A DNA stretch of 64,000 nucleotides from Algibacillus agarilyticus. GTDB lineage: Bacteria > Pseudomonadota > Gammaproteobacteria > Enterobacterales > Alteromonadaceae. Shown here one piece after another: positions 9,327-19,476 of this stretch (within the stretch, counting starts at the first letter, position 1; every line of letters begins with the position of its first letter). A program made the position numbers and the translations under genes. Under the pieces are notes generated by a model. That model was given only the letters and a program-made list of their open reading frames with translations. It was not told the origin of the DNA and ran no database searches. The stretch covers positions 1 through 64,000 of the forward strand of contig NZ_QMED01000015.1 in the NCBI RefSeq assembly GCF_003286125.1, written 5' to 3'.

Positions 9327-11147
9327 GTGATAGATAAGTTAAGAAATATTGCAATTATTGCTCACGTTGACCACGGTAAAACAACGTTAGTAGACAAATT
9401 ACTTGAGCAATCAGGTACTTTTGATGAGCGCGCCTCAAATGATGAGCGCATGATGGACTCTAATGATTTAGAAAAAGAGCGTGGTATTACCATTCTCGCT
9501 AAAAACACAGCGATTAATTATAAAGACTTCCGTATTAATATTCTTGATACGCCTGGCCATGCCGATTTTGGTGGTGAAGTTGAGCGTGTACTTTCAATGG
9601 CTGATTCAGTTTTATTATTGGTTGATGCACAAGAAGGTCCAATGCCGCAAACTCGTTTTGTTACGCAAAAAGCGTTTGCACATGGTTTAAAGCCTATCGT
9701 TGTTATCAATAAGATTGATAAGCCAGCGGCTCGTCCGGATTGGGTTATGGATCAAGTTTTTGATTTGTTTGATAATTTAGGCGCAACAGATGAGCAATTA
9801 GACTTCTCTGTTGTTTATGCATCAGCTATCAATGGTTGGGCTTCGTTAGAAGAAGGCGAAACCGGTACTGATATGACGCCTTTGTTTGACACTATTTTAG
9901 ATAAAGTAGCGCCGCCTGCAGCCGATCCTGAAGGTACGTTCCAAATGCAAATCTCACAGTTAGATTATTCTAACTATGTTGGTGTTATTGGTATTGGTCG
10001 TATTAAACGTGGTTCTGTTAAAGTTAACCAGCAAGTCACCGTTATTGGTACCGATGGTAAAACACGAAACGGTAAAGTAGGCCAAGTATTAGGTTATTTA
10101 GGTCTTGAGCGTTTCGAAAAAGATGAAGCCAGTGCTGGTGACATCATTGCTATTACCGGTGTGGGTGAATTAAAAATATCTGATACCGTTTGTGATCCTA
10201 ATGCAGTAGAAGCTTTAACACCATTATCAGTTGATGAACCAACTGTAACGATGACTTTCCAAGTTAATAACTCTCCTTTCTGTGGTAAAGAAGGTAAGTT
10301 TGTTACCTCACGTCAAATACTTGAGCGTTTACAAAACGAATTAGTTCATAACGTTGCATTACGTGTTGAAGAAACAGAAAACCCAGATAAATTCAAAGTT
10401 TCTGGTCGTGGTGAGCTTCATTTAGGTATTTTAATTGAAAACATGCGTCGTGAAGGTTTTGAATTAGCTGTATCTCGTCCTGAAGTTATCATTAAAGATG
10501 ATGAAAATGGCAACAAGATCGAGCCAATCGAAACGATGACTGTTGATGTTGAAGAAGATCATCAAGGTCCAGTTATGGAAGCTTTAGGTTTACGTAAAGC
10601 TGAAATGACCGATATGGTTCCAGATGGAAAAGGCCGTGTACGTATTGATTTCATGGTGCCTAGCCGTGGCTTAATTGGTTTCCAAACTGAATTCATGACC
10701 ATGACTTCAGGTTCTGGTTTAATGTATCACGCATTTGATCATTATGGCCCACATAAAGGCGGCAACATTGGTGTTCGTCAAAATGGTGTATTAATCGCTA
10801 ACCAACAAGGTAAAGCATTAACGCATTCATTATTCGCATTACAAGAGCGTGGTCGTTTATTCATCGGACACGGTGTTGAAGTTTATGAAGGTATGGTTAT
10901 TGGTATTCATAACCGTAGCAACGACTTAACAGTTAATGCAATCAAAGGTAAGCAATTAACGAATGTTCGTGCATCTGGTACTGATGAAGCTCAAACATTA
11001 AGCCCACCAATCGTTTATACCCTAGAGCAAGCTTTAGAGTTTATTGATGATGATGAGTTAGTTGAAATTACACCGGTAAGTATTCGTATACGTAAACGTT
11101 TCTTAACTGAAAACGAACGTAAACGTGCTTCAAGAGAAGCTAAGTAG
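9327..11147 (+). CDS. typA: translational GTPase TypA/BipA
   Basis: The 606-aa ribosome-binding GTPase is of the elongation-factor type. The G motifs are complete: [10 protein letters not shown] (G1), ERGITI (G2), [12 protein letters not shown] (G3) and NKIDKP (G4). The EF-G-like domains and the BipA-specific C-terminal domain follow (GRGELHLGI near residue 357, [10 protein letters not shown] near residue 447). Family members help ribosome assembly and adaptation to cold and stress. The start is GTG with an AGGAA site. A terminator follows. Confidence 0.96.
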   Translation: MIDKLRNIAIIAHVDHGKTTLVDKLLEQSGTFDERASNDERMMDSNDLEKERGITILAKNTAINYKDFRINILDTPGHADFGGEVERVLSMADSVLLLVDAQEGPMPQTRFVTQKAFAHGLKPIVVINKIDKPAARPDWVMDQVFDLFDNLGATDEQLDFSVVYASAINGWASLEEGETGTDMTPLFDTILDKVAPPAADPEGTFQMQISQLDYSNYVGVIGIGRIKRGSVKVNQQVTVIGTDGKTRNGKVGQVLGYLGLERFEKDEASAGDIIAITGVGELKISDTVCDPNAVEALTPLSVDEPTVTMTFQVNNSPFCGKEGKFVTSRQILERLQNELVHNVALRVEETENPDKFKVSGRGELHLGILIENMRREGFELAVSRPEVIIKDDENGNKIEPIETMTVDVEEDHQGPVMEALGLRKAEMTDMVPDGKGRVRIDFMVPSRGLIGFQTEFMTMTSGSGLMYHAFDHYGPHKGGNIGVRQNGVLIANQQGKALTHSLFALQERGRLFIGHGVEVYEGMVIGIHNRSNDLTVNAIKGKQLTNVRASGTDEAQTLSPPIVYTLEQALEFIDDDELVEITPVSIRIRKRFLTENERKRASREAK

Positions 11148-11177
11148 TTTATTGCTAAACTAACTTCGTTTACTGCT

Positions 11178-11207
11178 AAAAACGTCAGCTAAGTCTGGCG
11201 TTTTTTT
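11178..11207 (+). terminator. terminator of typA
   Basis: AACGTCAG-CTAAGT-CTGGCGTT forms an 8-bp stem with one G-T pair, followed by a T run, about 30 bp after the typA stop. Confidence 0.85.
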
Positions 11208-11299
11208 ATGCCTTTAAAATATTTACCGCTCTGCTTTTAGAATATATTTGTCAAACCATTCAATTTAACTGCCTGTTTTTTGTTCAGTTACTATAATTA

Positions 11300-11551
11300 A
11301 TACCAATTCATATAAATAAGTGATCTCTCAGAATGCATCCAGCGGTTTTTGAACAAGGCATCGGTGTGTAGGAGTGGTTGTTCCCTTTCAAATACCGATA
11401 ACGCGTATCAAAAGCCGCTGAGGCATTCCTTTCAGGCGAGTTTTAAATCCGCTTACTCTGTGTTGCTCGAACTCAAAAGAGCACCACTATTCTTTCATGT
11501 AAGCGCATTTAAACGCTCGCTGAGTGGGCACTTATTATTACGGATTGGTAT
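11300..11551. mobile_element. MITE-like element, copy 1
   Basis: The left end ATACCAATTC(N)nAAATAAGTG is mirrored at the right end by CACTTATTATTACGGATTGGTAT, giving imperfect terminal inverted repeats of about 23 bp around roughly 250 bp with no credible gene. Inside, AGCGGTTTTTG pairs with CAAAAGCCGCT. A second copy lies at about 15631-15854. No transposase is encoded, so movement would need one elsewhere. Confidence 0.65.
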
Positions 11552-11632
11552 AATTCATCTCGGTTATATCGTTCGTCCCAGAGTTAAATTAGCGTGTTTG
11601 GGACCCGCTATCGCGGTTGATTCGAGATCTCG

Positions 11633-11656
11633 TTGTAAATCAGTATAGATTTACAA
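11633..11656 (+). promoter_or_regulatory. perfect inverted repeat upstream of a small ORF
   Basis: TTGTAAATC and GATTTACAA form a perfect 9-bp inverted repeat around a 6-nt spacer, ending 23 bp before the start codon at 11680. It could be an operator or a leader hairpin; the sequence does not decide. Confidence 0.45.
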
Positions 11657-11679
11657 TTTGAATGTAGCTGGGGGGAAGT

Positions 11680-11895
11680 ATGGAAGATCGTAGACATACT
11701 GAGTTAGATGAAAAACATTGGTGGGCTTCTTTAAATTGTGCTCAACAAGTCAGCGCAAATTCGTTAAGCAATGTCGGTTATGAACTCGCTTTTATACGAG
11801 ATGGTAATACAGCCGTATTTAGACTGGATGATAGCGTTGTTACCGTTGATATTGAAGGCGACCCTAATTTAAACCCCAATATCACAATCCGCTAA
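11680..11895 (+). CDS. small hypothetical protein
   Basis: This 71-aa acidic protein has no recognised domain, signal peptide or membrane segment. It looks real because a strong GGGGGAAG ribosome site sits directly before the ATG and the composition is protein-like (conserved-looking ELDEKHWWASLNCAQQ start, then a beta-rich part). It stands alone between the MITE-like element and two minus-strand membrane proteins. Function unknown. Confidence 0.6.
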   Translation: MEDRRHTELDEKHWWASLNCAQQVSANSLSNVGYELAFIRDGNTAVFRLDDSVVTVDIEGDPNLNPNITIR

Positions 11896-11979
11896 ATTTA
11901 AAGCTTATATTATGCTACATATCTGAGTAACTTGGGTCTGTTTTTATTGGTAATGCTCTGTTATGACAAGCTAGATTAA

Positions 11980-12261
11980 TTAAATGTCGTTTTTAATTAT
12001 AACGTCGTGTTTGGGCGATAAATGTGGCTTATGGCCATGGGTTTTTAGGTAAGCAATGCGGGCAATTCTGTAGCGATGTCGCCTAATGGTAGGCACTATT
12101 GCAATATAAGTTAGCCAAGCTAGCCAACTAAAAAACATGGTAGCCACTAACCACGCATTTTTTTCATTACCACTCGAGTGTTTATCTGCCACGATATAAG
12201 TAATAGGGCCTAAATAAAAACACAAGATCAAAATCTGCAACGCTAGCTTTTCCATTCTCAT
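11980..12261 (-). CDS. small two-helix membrane protein, paralogue A
   Basis: About 93 aa with two predicted membrane segments (residues about 6-22 and 35-55) and a basic C-terminal tail. The core pattern CFYLGPITYIVADK, NAWLVATMF and WLAWLTYIA matches position by position the next gene (12339-12542), so the two are tandem paralogues. The W-x-x-W-L-x-YI arrangement resembles small superinfection-immunity-type proteins (PF14373), but this is a weak link. The start at 12261 aligns with the paralogue; an upstream start at 12321 is open. Confidence 0.6.
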   Translation of the reverse strand: MRMEKLALQILILCFYLGPITYIVADKHSSGNEKNAWLVATMFFSWLAWLTYIAIVPTIRRHRYRIARIAYLKTHGHKPHLSPKHDVIIKNDI

Positions 12262-12338
12262 TACCACATACATCAAAGAGATAATATTGTATCGGCAGTG
12301 ATAAATGGTTCTTGAATTCAATAAGCAAGCGCCATTAT

Positions 12339-12542
12339 TTACTTTTGATTGTGCTTAGGTTTGTGGTGCTTTTTAGCGGTTGATATATAAAGTAACCAGC
12401 CAAACCAAGTTAAGAATAACGTAACAATCAACCAAAAGTTTTTCTCTTGGCCTCGGGTGCGTTTACTATTAATCACTAAACTGATCGGAATTAAGTAAAA
12501 GCAGATTGCGAGCAGGTAATAGACCAGTTCAAGTACATCCAT
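12339..12542 (-). CDS. small two-helix membrane protein, paralogue B
   Basis: A 67-aa protein with two membrane segments (about residues 5-21 and 33-53) and a Lys/His-rich tail. It shares the pattern CFYLIPISLVINSK, NFWLIVTLF and WFGWLLYIS with paralogue A downstream. The ATG at 12542 has a GGAA site; the longer frame upstream lacks one. It lies between paralogue A and the polA terminator. Function unknown; possibly a superinfection-immunity-type membrane protein. Confidence 0.6.
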   Translation of the reverse strand: MDVLELVYYLLAICFYLIPISLVINSKRTRGQEKNFWLIVTLFLTWFGWLLYISTAKKHHKPKHNQK

Positions 12543-12636
12543 TGACGTTCCACTTTTTTGTTTTTTAGATTGCTTTAATAATAGTGCGATGAAAGCCAAA
12601 TGCCAATGTCTGATAACGGTGCTCTATTTTACAGAT

Positions 12637-12665
12637 AAAAAAACCTGCAAAAGCAGGTTGTTTTT
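12637..12665. terminator. bidirectional terminator after polA
   Basis: AAAAAACCTGC-AAAA-GCAGGTTGTTTTT is a compact GC stem flanked by an A run and a T run. It lies 24 bp past the polA stop, so it ends polA on the minus strand. Confidence 0.8.
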
Positions 12666-12688
12666 ATTTAGTGACTTAGTAAATTAAC

Positions 12689-15487
12689 TTAGTGTGCTTC
12701 ATCCCAGTTATCACCAATGCCAACTTCAACCAGTAAAGGCACGGCTAACTTAAGTGCGTTTTCCATTTCAGTTTTAACTAAATCCGTTGCTTGTTCAATA
12801 AACGATTCTTTTACTTCAAAAACCAATTCATCGTGAACTTGCATGATCATACGGATGTCTGCGCTGTTTTCAGCTTCAAGTCGTTTGGCAACGTTGATCA
12901 TGGCTAACTTAATAATATCGGCTGCAGTGCCTTGCATAGGCGCATTAATTGCCGCTCGCTCAGCTGCTTTTTTGCGGGCTTGGTTACGGGCCTTAATCTC
13001 TGGCAAATGCAAACGTCGGCCTAATAAGGTTGATACATAGCCTTTTTCTTCTGCTAAAGCCCGAGTGTCTTCCATGTAATTTAATACCCCTGGGTAGCGT
13101 TCAAAATATAAATCCATGTATTTTTGCGCTTCGTGGCGTGGAATGGCTAATTGACGTGATAAACCAAAAGCCGACATACCATAAATTAAACCAAAGTTGA
13201 CAGCTTTCGCGCTGCGGCGTTGCTCTGTTGTTACTTCTTCAAATGGCGTATCAAAAACTTCAGCCGCAGTAGCCTTATGAATATCTAAGCCTTGACTAAA
13301 AGCACTCAGTAGGCCTTCATCATTTGATAAATGTGCCATGATCCGTAATTCAATTTGTGAATAATCCGCGGCCAGTATTTTATAACCTGCTGCGGCAACA
13401 AATGCTTGGCGTACTTTTCGGCCTTCTTCGTTACGAATAGGGATATTTTGTAAGTTAGGATCACTTGATGACAATCGACCTGTCGCCGTAACCGCTTGCT
13501 GATATGAAGTATGAACTCGGCCTGTTTTTGCATTGACCATTAACGGTAACTTATCTGTATAAGTTGATTTTAGCTTGCTTAACCCACGGTGCTCGATGAT
13601 CACTTTAGGCAAAGGAAAATCATGCGCTAATTCTTGCAGGACTTCTTCTGCGGTTGAAGGTGCACCTTTTGGCGTCTTTTTTAGAATGGGATGATTGAGC
13701 TTTTCAAATAAAATAACTTGCAGTTGCTTTGGCGACGCTAAGTTAAATGTTTCACCCGCTATATCATGTGCTTTTAATTCAAGTTCATTTAAGCGTATTT
13801 CTAAATCTTGGCTTTGTTGTGCTAGCTGATGAATATCAATATGCACGCCGGTATATTCAATGTGTTGTAAAACGGAAATTAATGGCTTTTCTATGTTTTG
13901 ATAAACACTTAATAATTCGGGATCCGCCTGCAGTTTAGCCAATAATGTTTGGTGTAAACGTAGGGTAATATCGGCATCTTCTGCCGCATAAGGGGCTGCT
14001 TGTGCTAAATCGACTTTATTAAACGTTATTTGCTTTGCGCCTTTGCCGGCTATTTCTTCAAAGCTAATGCATTTATGGCCTAAATACTTAAGCGCTAAAC
14101 TATCCATGTCATGGCGAGAACCCACACTACTAAGCACATAAGACTCTAACATTGAATCATGTTCAATCCCGGCTAGTTTTATATCGTAATTAGCCAAGAT
14201 ATGCTGATCGTATTTTAAGTTTTGCCCAATTTTGTGCACCGCGGGGTTTTCTAATAAAGGCTTTAATTGATTTAATACCCAATCTCGTTCTAATTGCTGT
14301 GGGGCATCTTCATAGTCATGGGCCACCGGTACATAAGCGGCTTTACCGGCTTCAGTGGCAAATGACACGCCGACTAGCTCGGCATTCATATAATTTAATG
14401 ACGTGGTTTCTGTATCAAACGCAAATTCATTGGCATTGGATAATTTTTCGAGCCAGCGATTAAAATCAGCTTCTGTTAATACACATTCATAATGAGTCTC
14501 GTTTAAGGGGGCTGAAGCCGATTCATTTTCAACGGCTTTATCTGTGCTGTTAGTTGCTGAACTCGATGTAGAGGCTGAAGAGGTTTTAAGTTGAGGGTTT
14601 TCTTGGTTTTTAAGTGCTTCAGCTAACCAGCGTCTAAACTCTAATTCACCAAATAAAGTGATTATTTTGTCTTGGTCTGCTTCCGTTCTGTTTAATTGTT
14701 CAAACGTAAGGTCGAGTTCAACATCGAGTTTTATTGTCGCTAATTGATACGATAATTCAGCGGCTTCTTTATGCTCGATTAGTTTTTTCGGCATATTCTT
14801 TGAGCCTCTAAAACCAAGTGCTGCTACTGCTTGTGGATCTTCATATAACGCGGCAACACTCCCAATGCCTTGTAACATCGCAAGTGCGGTTTTTTCTCCG
14901 ACACCTGGCAAGCCTGGTATGTTATCCACTTTATCACCCATTAACGCTAGGTAATCAATAATCAACTCAGGCGGAATGCCAAATTTATCGACGACACCTT
15001 GCGGATCAAGTACGGTATCGGTCATGGTATTGATCAACGTTACTTTGTCATTAACCAATTGGGCCATGTCTTTATCGCCCGTACTAATAAGAACATGTCG
15101 GCCTTGCTTACTTGCTTGGTCAGACAATGTGCCGATCACATCGTCAGCTTCAACGCCTGCAATTGAGATCAAGGGCAAACCCATTGCTTTAATTAATTCA
15201 TGCAAAGGGGCGATCTGAGTGCGTAAGTCATCAGGCATCGGTGGGCGATTAGCTTTATATTCTGTATACATATCATTACGAAATGTAGGGCCTTTAGCAT
15301 CAAAAATAACGGCTATATGACTTGGGTCAAACTTATTTAATAAGCTTTTCAGCATATTAATTACGCCGTAAATCGCTCCCGTAGGCTCACCTTTAGAGTT
15401 CGTTAAATGTGGTGGCGAATGATAAGCACGGAATAAATAAGAAGAGCCATCAACAAGGACAAGTGGGTTTTCGGGGATAACTGGCAT
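12689..15487 (-). CDS. polA: DNA polymerase I
   Basis: About 932 aa, close to the E. coli length (928). The N-terminal 5'-3' exonuclease domain starts at [16 protein letters not shown] 3'-5' proofreading domain carries FAFDTETTS (metal-binding DxE). The polymerase domain has motif [10 protein letters not shown], motif [15 protein letters not shown] and motif [11 protein letters not shown]. All three activities look intact. It serves Okazaki-fragment processing and excision repair. I start at MPVIPEN, the usual N-terminus; an ATG 14 codons upstream (15529) is in frame. Confidence 0.95.
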   Translation of the reverse strand: MPVIPENPLVLVDGSSYLFRAYHSPPHLTNSKGEPTGAIYGVINMLKSLLNKFDPSHIAVIFDAKGPTFRNDMYTEYKANRPPMPDDLRTQIAPLHELIKAMGLPLISIAGVEADDVIGTLSDQASKQGRHVLISTGDKDMAQLVNDKVTLINTMTDTVLDPQGVVDKFGIPPELIIDYLALMGDKVDNIPGLPGVGEKTALAMLQGIGSVAALYEDPQAVAALGFRGSKNMPKKLIEHKEAAELSYQLATIKLDVELDLTFEQLNRTEADQDKIITLFGELEFRRWLAEALKNQENPQLKTSSASTSSSATNSTDKAVENESASAPLNETHYECVLTEADFNRWLEKLSNANEFAFDTETTSLNYMNAELVGVSFATEAGKAAYVPVAHDYEDAPQQLERDWVLNQLKPLLENPAVHKIGQNLKYDQHILANYDIKLAGIEHDSMLESYVLSSVGSRHDMDSLALKYLGHKCISFEEIAGKGAKQITFNKVDLAQAAPYAAEDADITLRLHQTLLAKLQADPELLSVYQNIEKPLISVLQHIEYTGVHIDIHQLAQQSQDLEIRLNELELKAHDIAGETFNLASPKQLQVILFEKLNHPILKKTPKGAPSTAEEVLQELAHDFPLPKVIIEHRGLSKLKSTYTDKLPLMVNAKTGRVHTSYQQAVTATGRLSSSDPNLQNIPIRNEEGRKVRQAFVAAAGYKILAADYSQIELRIMAHLSNDEGLLSAFSQGLDIHKATAAEVFDTPFEEVTTEQRRSAKAVNFGLIYGMSAFGLSRQLAIPRHEAQKYMDLYFERYPGVLNYMEDTRALAEEKGYVSTLLGRRLHLPEIKARNQARKKAAERAAINAPMQGTAADIIKLAMINVAKRLEAENSADIRMIMQVHDELVFEVKESFIEQATDLVKTEMENALKLAVPLLVEVGIGDNWDEAH

Positions 15488-15630
15488 GAGTCTTTTAAAA
15501 TTAATAATACAATGGCGTAAGTCTGCCATAGACCTATAAGCAATACTATCCTTGGGCGAAAATCATATCCGTAATCGATAGATTGGCTGGTTATAATCGC
15601 GCGATGGCGTTGTTATATTTCGCGTAATTT

Positions 15631-15854
15631 ATACCAATTCATATTAATAAGTGATCTCCCAGAATGCATCCAGCGGTTTTTGAGCAAGGCGTCGGTGTAC
15701 TTCAGGCATCCTGCCTTTCGCTAAAGCCAGCAAAGCTGTTCAAAAATGTTCCAGACATTTTTGTACAGGAATGGTTGCTCCCTTTCAAATACCGATAACC
15801 CAGGTTTTAAGCATTAACATTGATAGGCGAGCTTTGTTTTTCTGTGTTGGGTAT
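15631..15854. mobile_element. MITE-like element, copy 2 (diverged)
   Basis: It starts with the same ATACCAATTC...AATAAGTGATCTC and GAATGCATCCAGCGGTTTTTG as copy 1 at 11300 and shares the later CCCTTTCAAATACCGATAAC, AGGCGAG and TCTGTGTTG blocks. It carries about 70 bp extra near 15700-15768, with its own hairpin (AAAAATGT / ACATTTTT). The right end is degraded to GGGTAT. Confidence 0.55.
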
Positions 15855-16297
15855 AAAAAAATATTAATAAAAATAGTTTAACGAATTGATAACAAATGAT
15901 TTATTTGTCAGCTGTCATTTTATTTCAGTTAAATTCAACACGGCTAACGCTAAACCTGTGGATAAGTCTGTTAATATATGCTTTATAGGGTTGTGTGTAA
16001 CTTACAAGACAACAACGCAACTTGTTTTTAAGTGTTTGATTTATATGTTGTTTTTTGTTTTTTGAATATAGGTGAAATAGTAAAAAACTATTGTGGAAAA
16101 TTAAAGAGGCTAGGGGGAACCTACATTTATGAGGGTGGGTAATTTACGCTTGTATCAAGTAAAAATCCAGCCCTAATTAACGAAAGCCTAACACCTTTAA
16201 ATCTAACACCATAATAAAATGATATAAGCGAGGTTTTACTTGGCTTACAGCGTCATATTTTTTTGTGAGTATTGATTTTAAGTTGACTTAACGTGAT
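15855..16297. other. AT-rich gene-free stretch
   Basis: This stretch lies between the MITE-like element upstream of polA and the 3' end of the sensor gene. No convincing ORF, RNA gene or strong terminator was seen. Spot 42 RNA, sometimes near polA, was looked for and not recognised. Confidence 0.4.
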
Positions 16298-18019
16298 CTA
16301 ATCGGTTTTAGCTGGCTCTTTTTCTGCCGGCTTTTCAGCTGGTTTTTCGACCGGAGCTGCGGCTTTGCCTGAACGTGGCAGTGATAAAGTCGCGCGTGTA
16401 TATTTATTTACTTTGCTTTCGAGCTTCAAGTTTCCGAATAGTTCGGATTCAACTCGTTGAAAACAGAGTTTTAAACCAACGGCTTTTTTACTGGCTCTAC
16501 CTTGTTGTAAATCGGCGAGTAATCGGTCATCAATACCAGAGCCATTATCTTCTATTCTTAATGAAATATTTCCGGCGTCTGGCCCTTTAAAGGCTTCGAG
16601 CATGATCACGCCTTTATCTTTACGTTTTAAGCCATGGCGTATCGCGTTGATAATGAGATGTGACAAAATTAAACTTAATGTGCCCTTTTTAACTTTTAAT
16701 TTTAAGTCCTCAGGAATGTTAAGAATAAATTTGTGTTCTTGGTCTCGTAGTTGTGGTTGAACCATCGAAATAATTTCTTCAATAAAAAACTTTAACACGA
16801 TACGTTCAGATTCATTTTTATCTTGGTACTGGCAAATTTGAATAATGTTATAAAGGCTTTCATTGGCTTCCATTACATGGCGAGCGGATTTCTGACAAAG
16901 CTGAGCGGTATTATCAATAAATTGAGTGAGTTGGGTTTTTGTTATTTTTCCACTTTCTAATTTGCTTTTAAATACATGTGATACTTCTTCGAGCGAACTC
17001 ATACCGGATACCGCTTGGCTTAATGGCACATTAATGTTAGCGGCTAATCTAGGCAATAATATGCCATTCATTGTATGTTCGGCACTTGATTCAAGTTTGG
17101 TTTGTGTATATTTCTTAAGTGATTCGCTGGCCTTTAATTTTTTAGTTGTACGTTGTAAGTTCAGCGTGGCTTTACCGCCTAAAAAGGCGAGCGCCATAAT
17201 TAATAAAATGAGTACAACAGCGATAATTAAGCTTAAGTAAAAAACCTTATCAGCATAAGTTGTGATAACGCCTTCAGCAAAAGTGGGTTTGGGATAAATG
17301 AATACTTGCCATTGACCGATGTTATTCGCTCTTTTGAATTCGACTTTATCTGTGCGTTCAGAGCCAAACTTAAAGCTAAAATCGGTTGGTTTTTTATCGA
17401 TCAATAATTGTACGCTGGCGTTAAAATCATCAGGTTGATAAAAATATTCAATGCCTGTTTGTAGCAAACTTAAGTTAACGAGCGACATTAAAATGACGTT
17501 GTTGCTTGCTTGTTTAAAACTTAAACTGAGCATGACATAGTGTTCATCGGTTGATAATTTGGGCAATGCTGTTAAATGGATTTGGTTTGGATGTTTTTCT
17601 GTATTATGCAACGCAAGGCGCAATTTATTGCGATCGCTTGATGATTGGTTGAGTTTATCTGCCGCTGATTCACCCCAAATAACATTGATCCGCTGTGAAT
17701 CTAACGAGAATAAACTCAGCGCAATTTCATTATTCAGTTTACGTTTTTGTTGAAAGTGTGCGATGAGTTTTGCTTGTTGTTCAGGCGTAATATCAGGGTT
17801 TACGACTAATAACGCAGCAACTTGCTCTAACAGGGTGAATTCTTGATTGAGCGTGTCGGTTAAAAAATTAGCAAAAGGGGTTGCTTGGTACGTTACTCGT
17901 TCTAACCACGCTGAATGAGCTTGTGTTAACGCTTGCTTTTTAAGCCCTAATCCAGCGGCAAAACCGATCGCTAAAATAGCAAAGCTAAAGGTGATGGCAA
18001 TGCCGTATATTTTATTCAA
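16298..18019 (-). CDS. membrane sensor kinase-like protein lacking an H-box histidine
   Basis: 573 aa. Membrane segments at about residues 6-26 and 260-284 enclose a periplasmic sensing domain. A coiled linker leads to a HATPase_c domain with N-box LSHLIINAIRHG and G1 EDNGSGID. Where the H-box should be, the sequence reads RLAANINVPLSQAVSG: the usual His-Glu before x-x-x-PL is absent. It may therefore be a pseudokinase, or it may use another residue. The tail is a Lys/Pro/Ala/Glu-rich repeat (EKPAEKPAEKEPAK). It follows the YfiR-like gene by 15 bp, so the periplasmic YfiR-like protein may be its input partner. Confidence 0.75.
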   Translation of the reverse strand: MNKIYGIAITFSFAILAIGFAAGLGLKKQALTQAHSAWLERVTYQATPFANFLTDTLNQEFTLLEQVAALLVVNPDITPEQQAKLIAHFQQKRKLNNEIALSLFSLDSQRINVIWGESAADKLNQSSSDRNKLRLALHNTEKHPNQIHLTALPKLSTDEHYVMLSLSFKQASNNVILMSLVNLSLLQTGIEYFYQPDDFNASVQLLIDKKPTDFSFKFGSERTDKVEFKRANNIGQWQVFIYPKPTFAEGVITTYADKVFYLSLIIAVVLILLIMALAFLGGKATLNLQRTTKKLKASESLKKYTQTKLESSAEHTMNGILLPRLAANINVPLSQAVSGMSSLEEVSHVFKSKLESGKITKTQLTQFIDNTAQLCQKSARHVMEANESLYNIIQICQYQDKNESERIVLKFFIEEIISMVQPQLRDQEHKFILNIPEDLKLKVKKGTLSLILSHLIINAIRHGLKRKDKGVIMLEAFKGPDAGNISLRIEDNGSGIDDRLLADLQQGRASKKAVGLKLCFQRVESELFGNLKLESKVNKYTRATLSLPRSGKAAAPVEKPAEKPAEKEPAKTD

Positions 18020-18034
18020 AATTTAATGTTCCCA

Positions 18035-18592
18035 TTATCGAGCTTGTACATGGTTTAAGAGTATTGGGTCTACTGTCAGCAAACGTGCGTGCCTGAACTG
18101 AGTTGAAGCATATAACGTGGTTGTTTCGGGCCGTTCACCCATAAAGCTGAGCATCCCACCTTGCTCTATAAATAAATCACCGTGGCCTATCAATAGTATA
18201 GCGCGGCTATACGACAGTTCCGCCATTGCGGAAAAATTAAATTTACTGAGGATCGGATCGAAATAGAAAATATCGCAGGTGTTTTCTCGATCAAAACTGA
18301 GAGCGGTACGTATATCGGTGATAAAGTGGATGTTGATCGGGTGTTGCTTGCTGCGTAAGCCTTTTTGGGTTGCTAGCTTATGAGCAAGAGATTGGGTGTT
18401 GGCCGTGATTGCGCACATATTTAATGTGGTTTTATGGGATGCCGGCCAATCAATCATAAATAAAGCATGAAAAAGTAACTCGCTTTGTTTATGCGTGACT
18501 GCATCTAATTGCATGTTACGAGCATGACTATTAAACATAAAGCTCATAAAAGCCAAACTGGTTATTATTTTAAGCTTTAAACTCGTTTTCAT
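18035..18592 (-). CDS. YfiR family (DUF4154) periplasmic protein
   Basis: About 185 aa with a signal peptide (MKTSLKLKIITSLAFMSFM...SHA). The body fits the YfiR/DUF4154 family: LFHALFMIDWP near the start, a central CDIFYFDP block and the late LLIGHGDLFIEQGGMLSFM motif. In Pseudomonas YfiR restrains the cyclase YfiN from the periplasm; relatives are often encoded beside sensor kinases, as here. The start chosen has the signal peptide directly behind it; the frame is open 30 codons further upstream. Confidence 0.75.
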   Translation of the reverse strand: MKTSLKLKIITSLAFMSFMFNSHARNMQLDAVTHKQSELLFHALFMIDWPASHKTTLNMCAITANTQSLAHKLATQKGLRSKQHPINIHFITDIRTALSFDRENTCDIFYFDPILSKFNFSAMAELSYSRAILLIGHGDLFIEQGGMLSFMGERPETTTLYASTQFRHARLLTVDPILLNHVQAR

Positions 18593-18773
18593 GGTAAAAA
18601 AAGTTCCTGAAGCACGCTTCATTAAGCGGTATAATATGCATCCATTAAGCCCTTTGTCATTGATCCTTGGCTTTATAAACAACGTATAAGAATATATTTT
18701 ACCTGATTAATCAGTAAGATGGTTTATCAGGTGTCGATATTTTATCAAAACATTTAAAACTTAACGGTCAAAC

Positions 18774-19454
18774 ATGGAACAATTTAAACATATTTTAGCT
18801 CGAGCTGCTGAGCGCAAAGGCGGTATAGATTCGGTGATGGCAAGAGTTTATCAGCCTCTACCCAACCACCAGCTTGCCGCGTTAACCGATGATCGTATTT
18901 TAGCTGAATTTAGCAAAAAAGTATTCCAATCCGGTTTTGTGTGGCGTGTTGTCGAGCAAAAGTGGCCAAATTTTGAAGACGTGTTTTTTCAATTTAATAT
19001 TGAAAAAATCTTAATGATGCCTGATGAAATGTTAGAACGAAAAGCATCAGATCCTAAAATTATTCGTAACTTCAAAAAAATATTAACGATTAAAGAAAAC
19101 GCTCACATGTTACATGCTATTGCGCTTGAACACGGCAGTGCGGCAACGTGGCTAGCACAATGGCCAGCGCAAAATATTGTTGAGCTGTGGCAATTTTTAA
19201 AAAAAGAAGGGGCTCGTTTAGGGGGTAATACCGGACCTTATGCATTAAGAGCGTTAGGCAAAGATACTTTTCTATTTAGTCGCGATGTAGAAGCTTATTT
19301 ACGTGCATACAATTTAATAGAAGGCGGCTTAACGTCTAAGCGTACTTTAATGCAAGCTCAAACTTGTTTTAATGAATGGCAACAGCAAAGTGGTTTGTCT
19401 TTTCAAGAGATAAGCCAAATTATTGCATACAGCCAAGGCGATAATCATGTTTAA
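18774..19454 (+). CDS. DNA-3-methyladenine glycosylase I family protein
   Basis: 226 aa, in the family of Tag-like alkyl-adenine glycosylases (COG2818). Seen are FSKKVFQSGFVWRVVEQKWP (substrate-pocket helix region), IIRNFKKILTIKENA and LWQFLKKEGARLGGNTGPYALRALGKDTF, which forms the C-terminal helical part. The classical Tag zinc ligands are not obvious, so the exact base specificity is uncertain. It sits 22 bp upstream of rsmJ and is probably co-transcribed. Confidence 0.75.
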   Translation: MEQFKHILARAAERKGGIDSVMARVYQPLPNHQLAALTDDRILAEFSKKVFQSGFVWRVVEQKWPNFEDVFFQFNIEKILMMPDEMLERKASDPKIIRNFKKILTIKENAHMLHAIALEHGSAATWLAQWPAQNIVELWQFLKKEGARLGGNTGPYALRALGKDTFLFSRDVEAYLRAYNLIEGGLTSKRTLMQAQTCFNEWQQQSGLSFQEISQIIAYSQGDNHV

Positions 19455-19476
19455 CCTTTCTCGGAATGCAGCGTAA

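Noticed and set aside
11349-11648. 99-codon plus-strand frame after typA
   Set aside because: It runs through the MITE-like element and its right inverted end, has no ribosome site and no protein-like pattern.
12600-12688. Spot 42 (spf) RNA downstream of polA
   Set aside because: The space holds only a short terminator; no Spot 42-like core was recognised there or upstream of polA.
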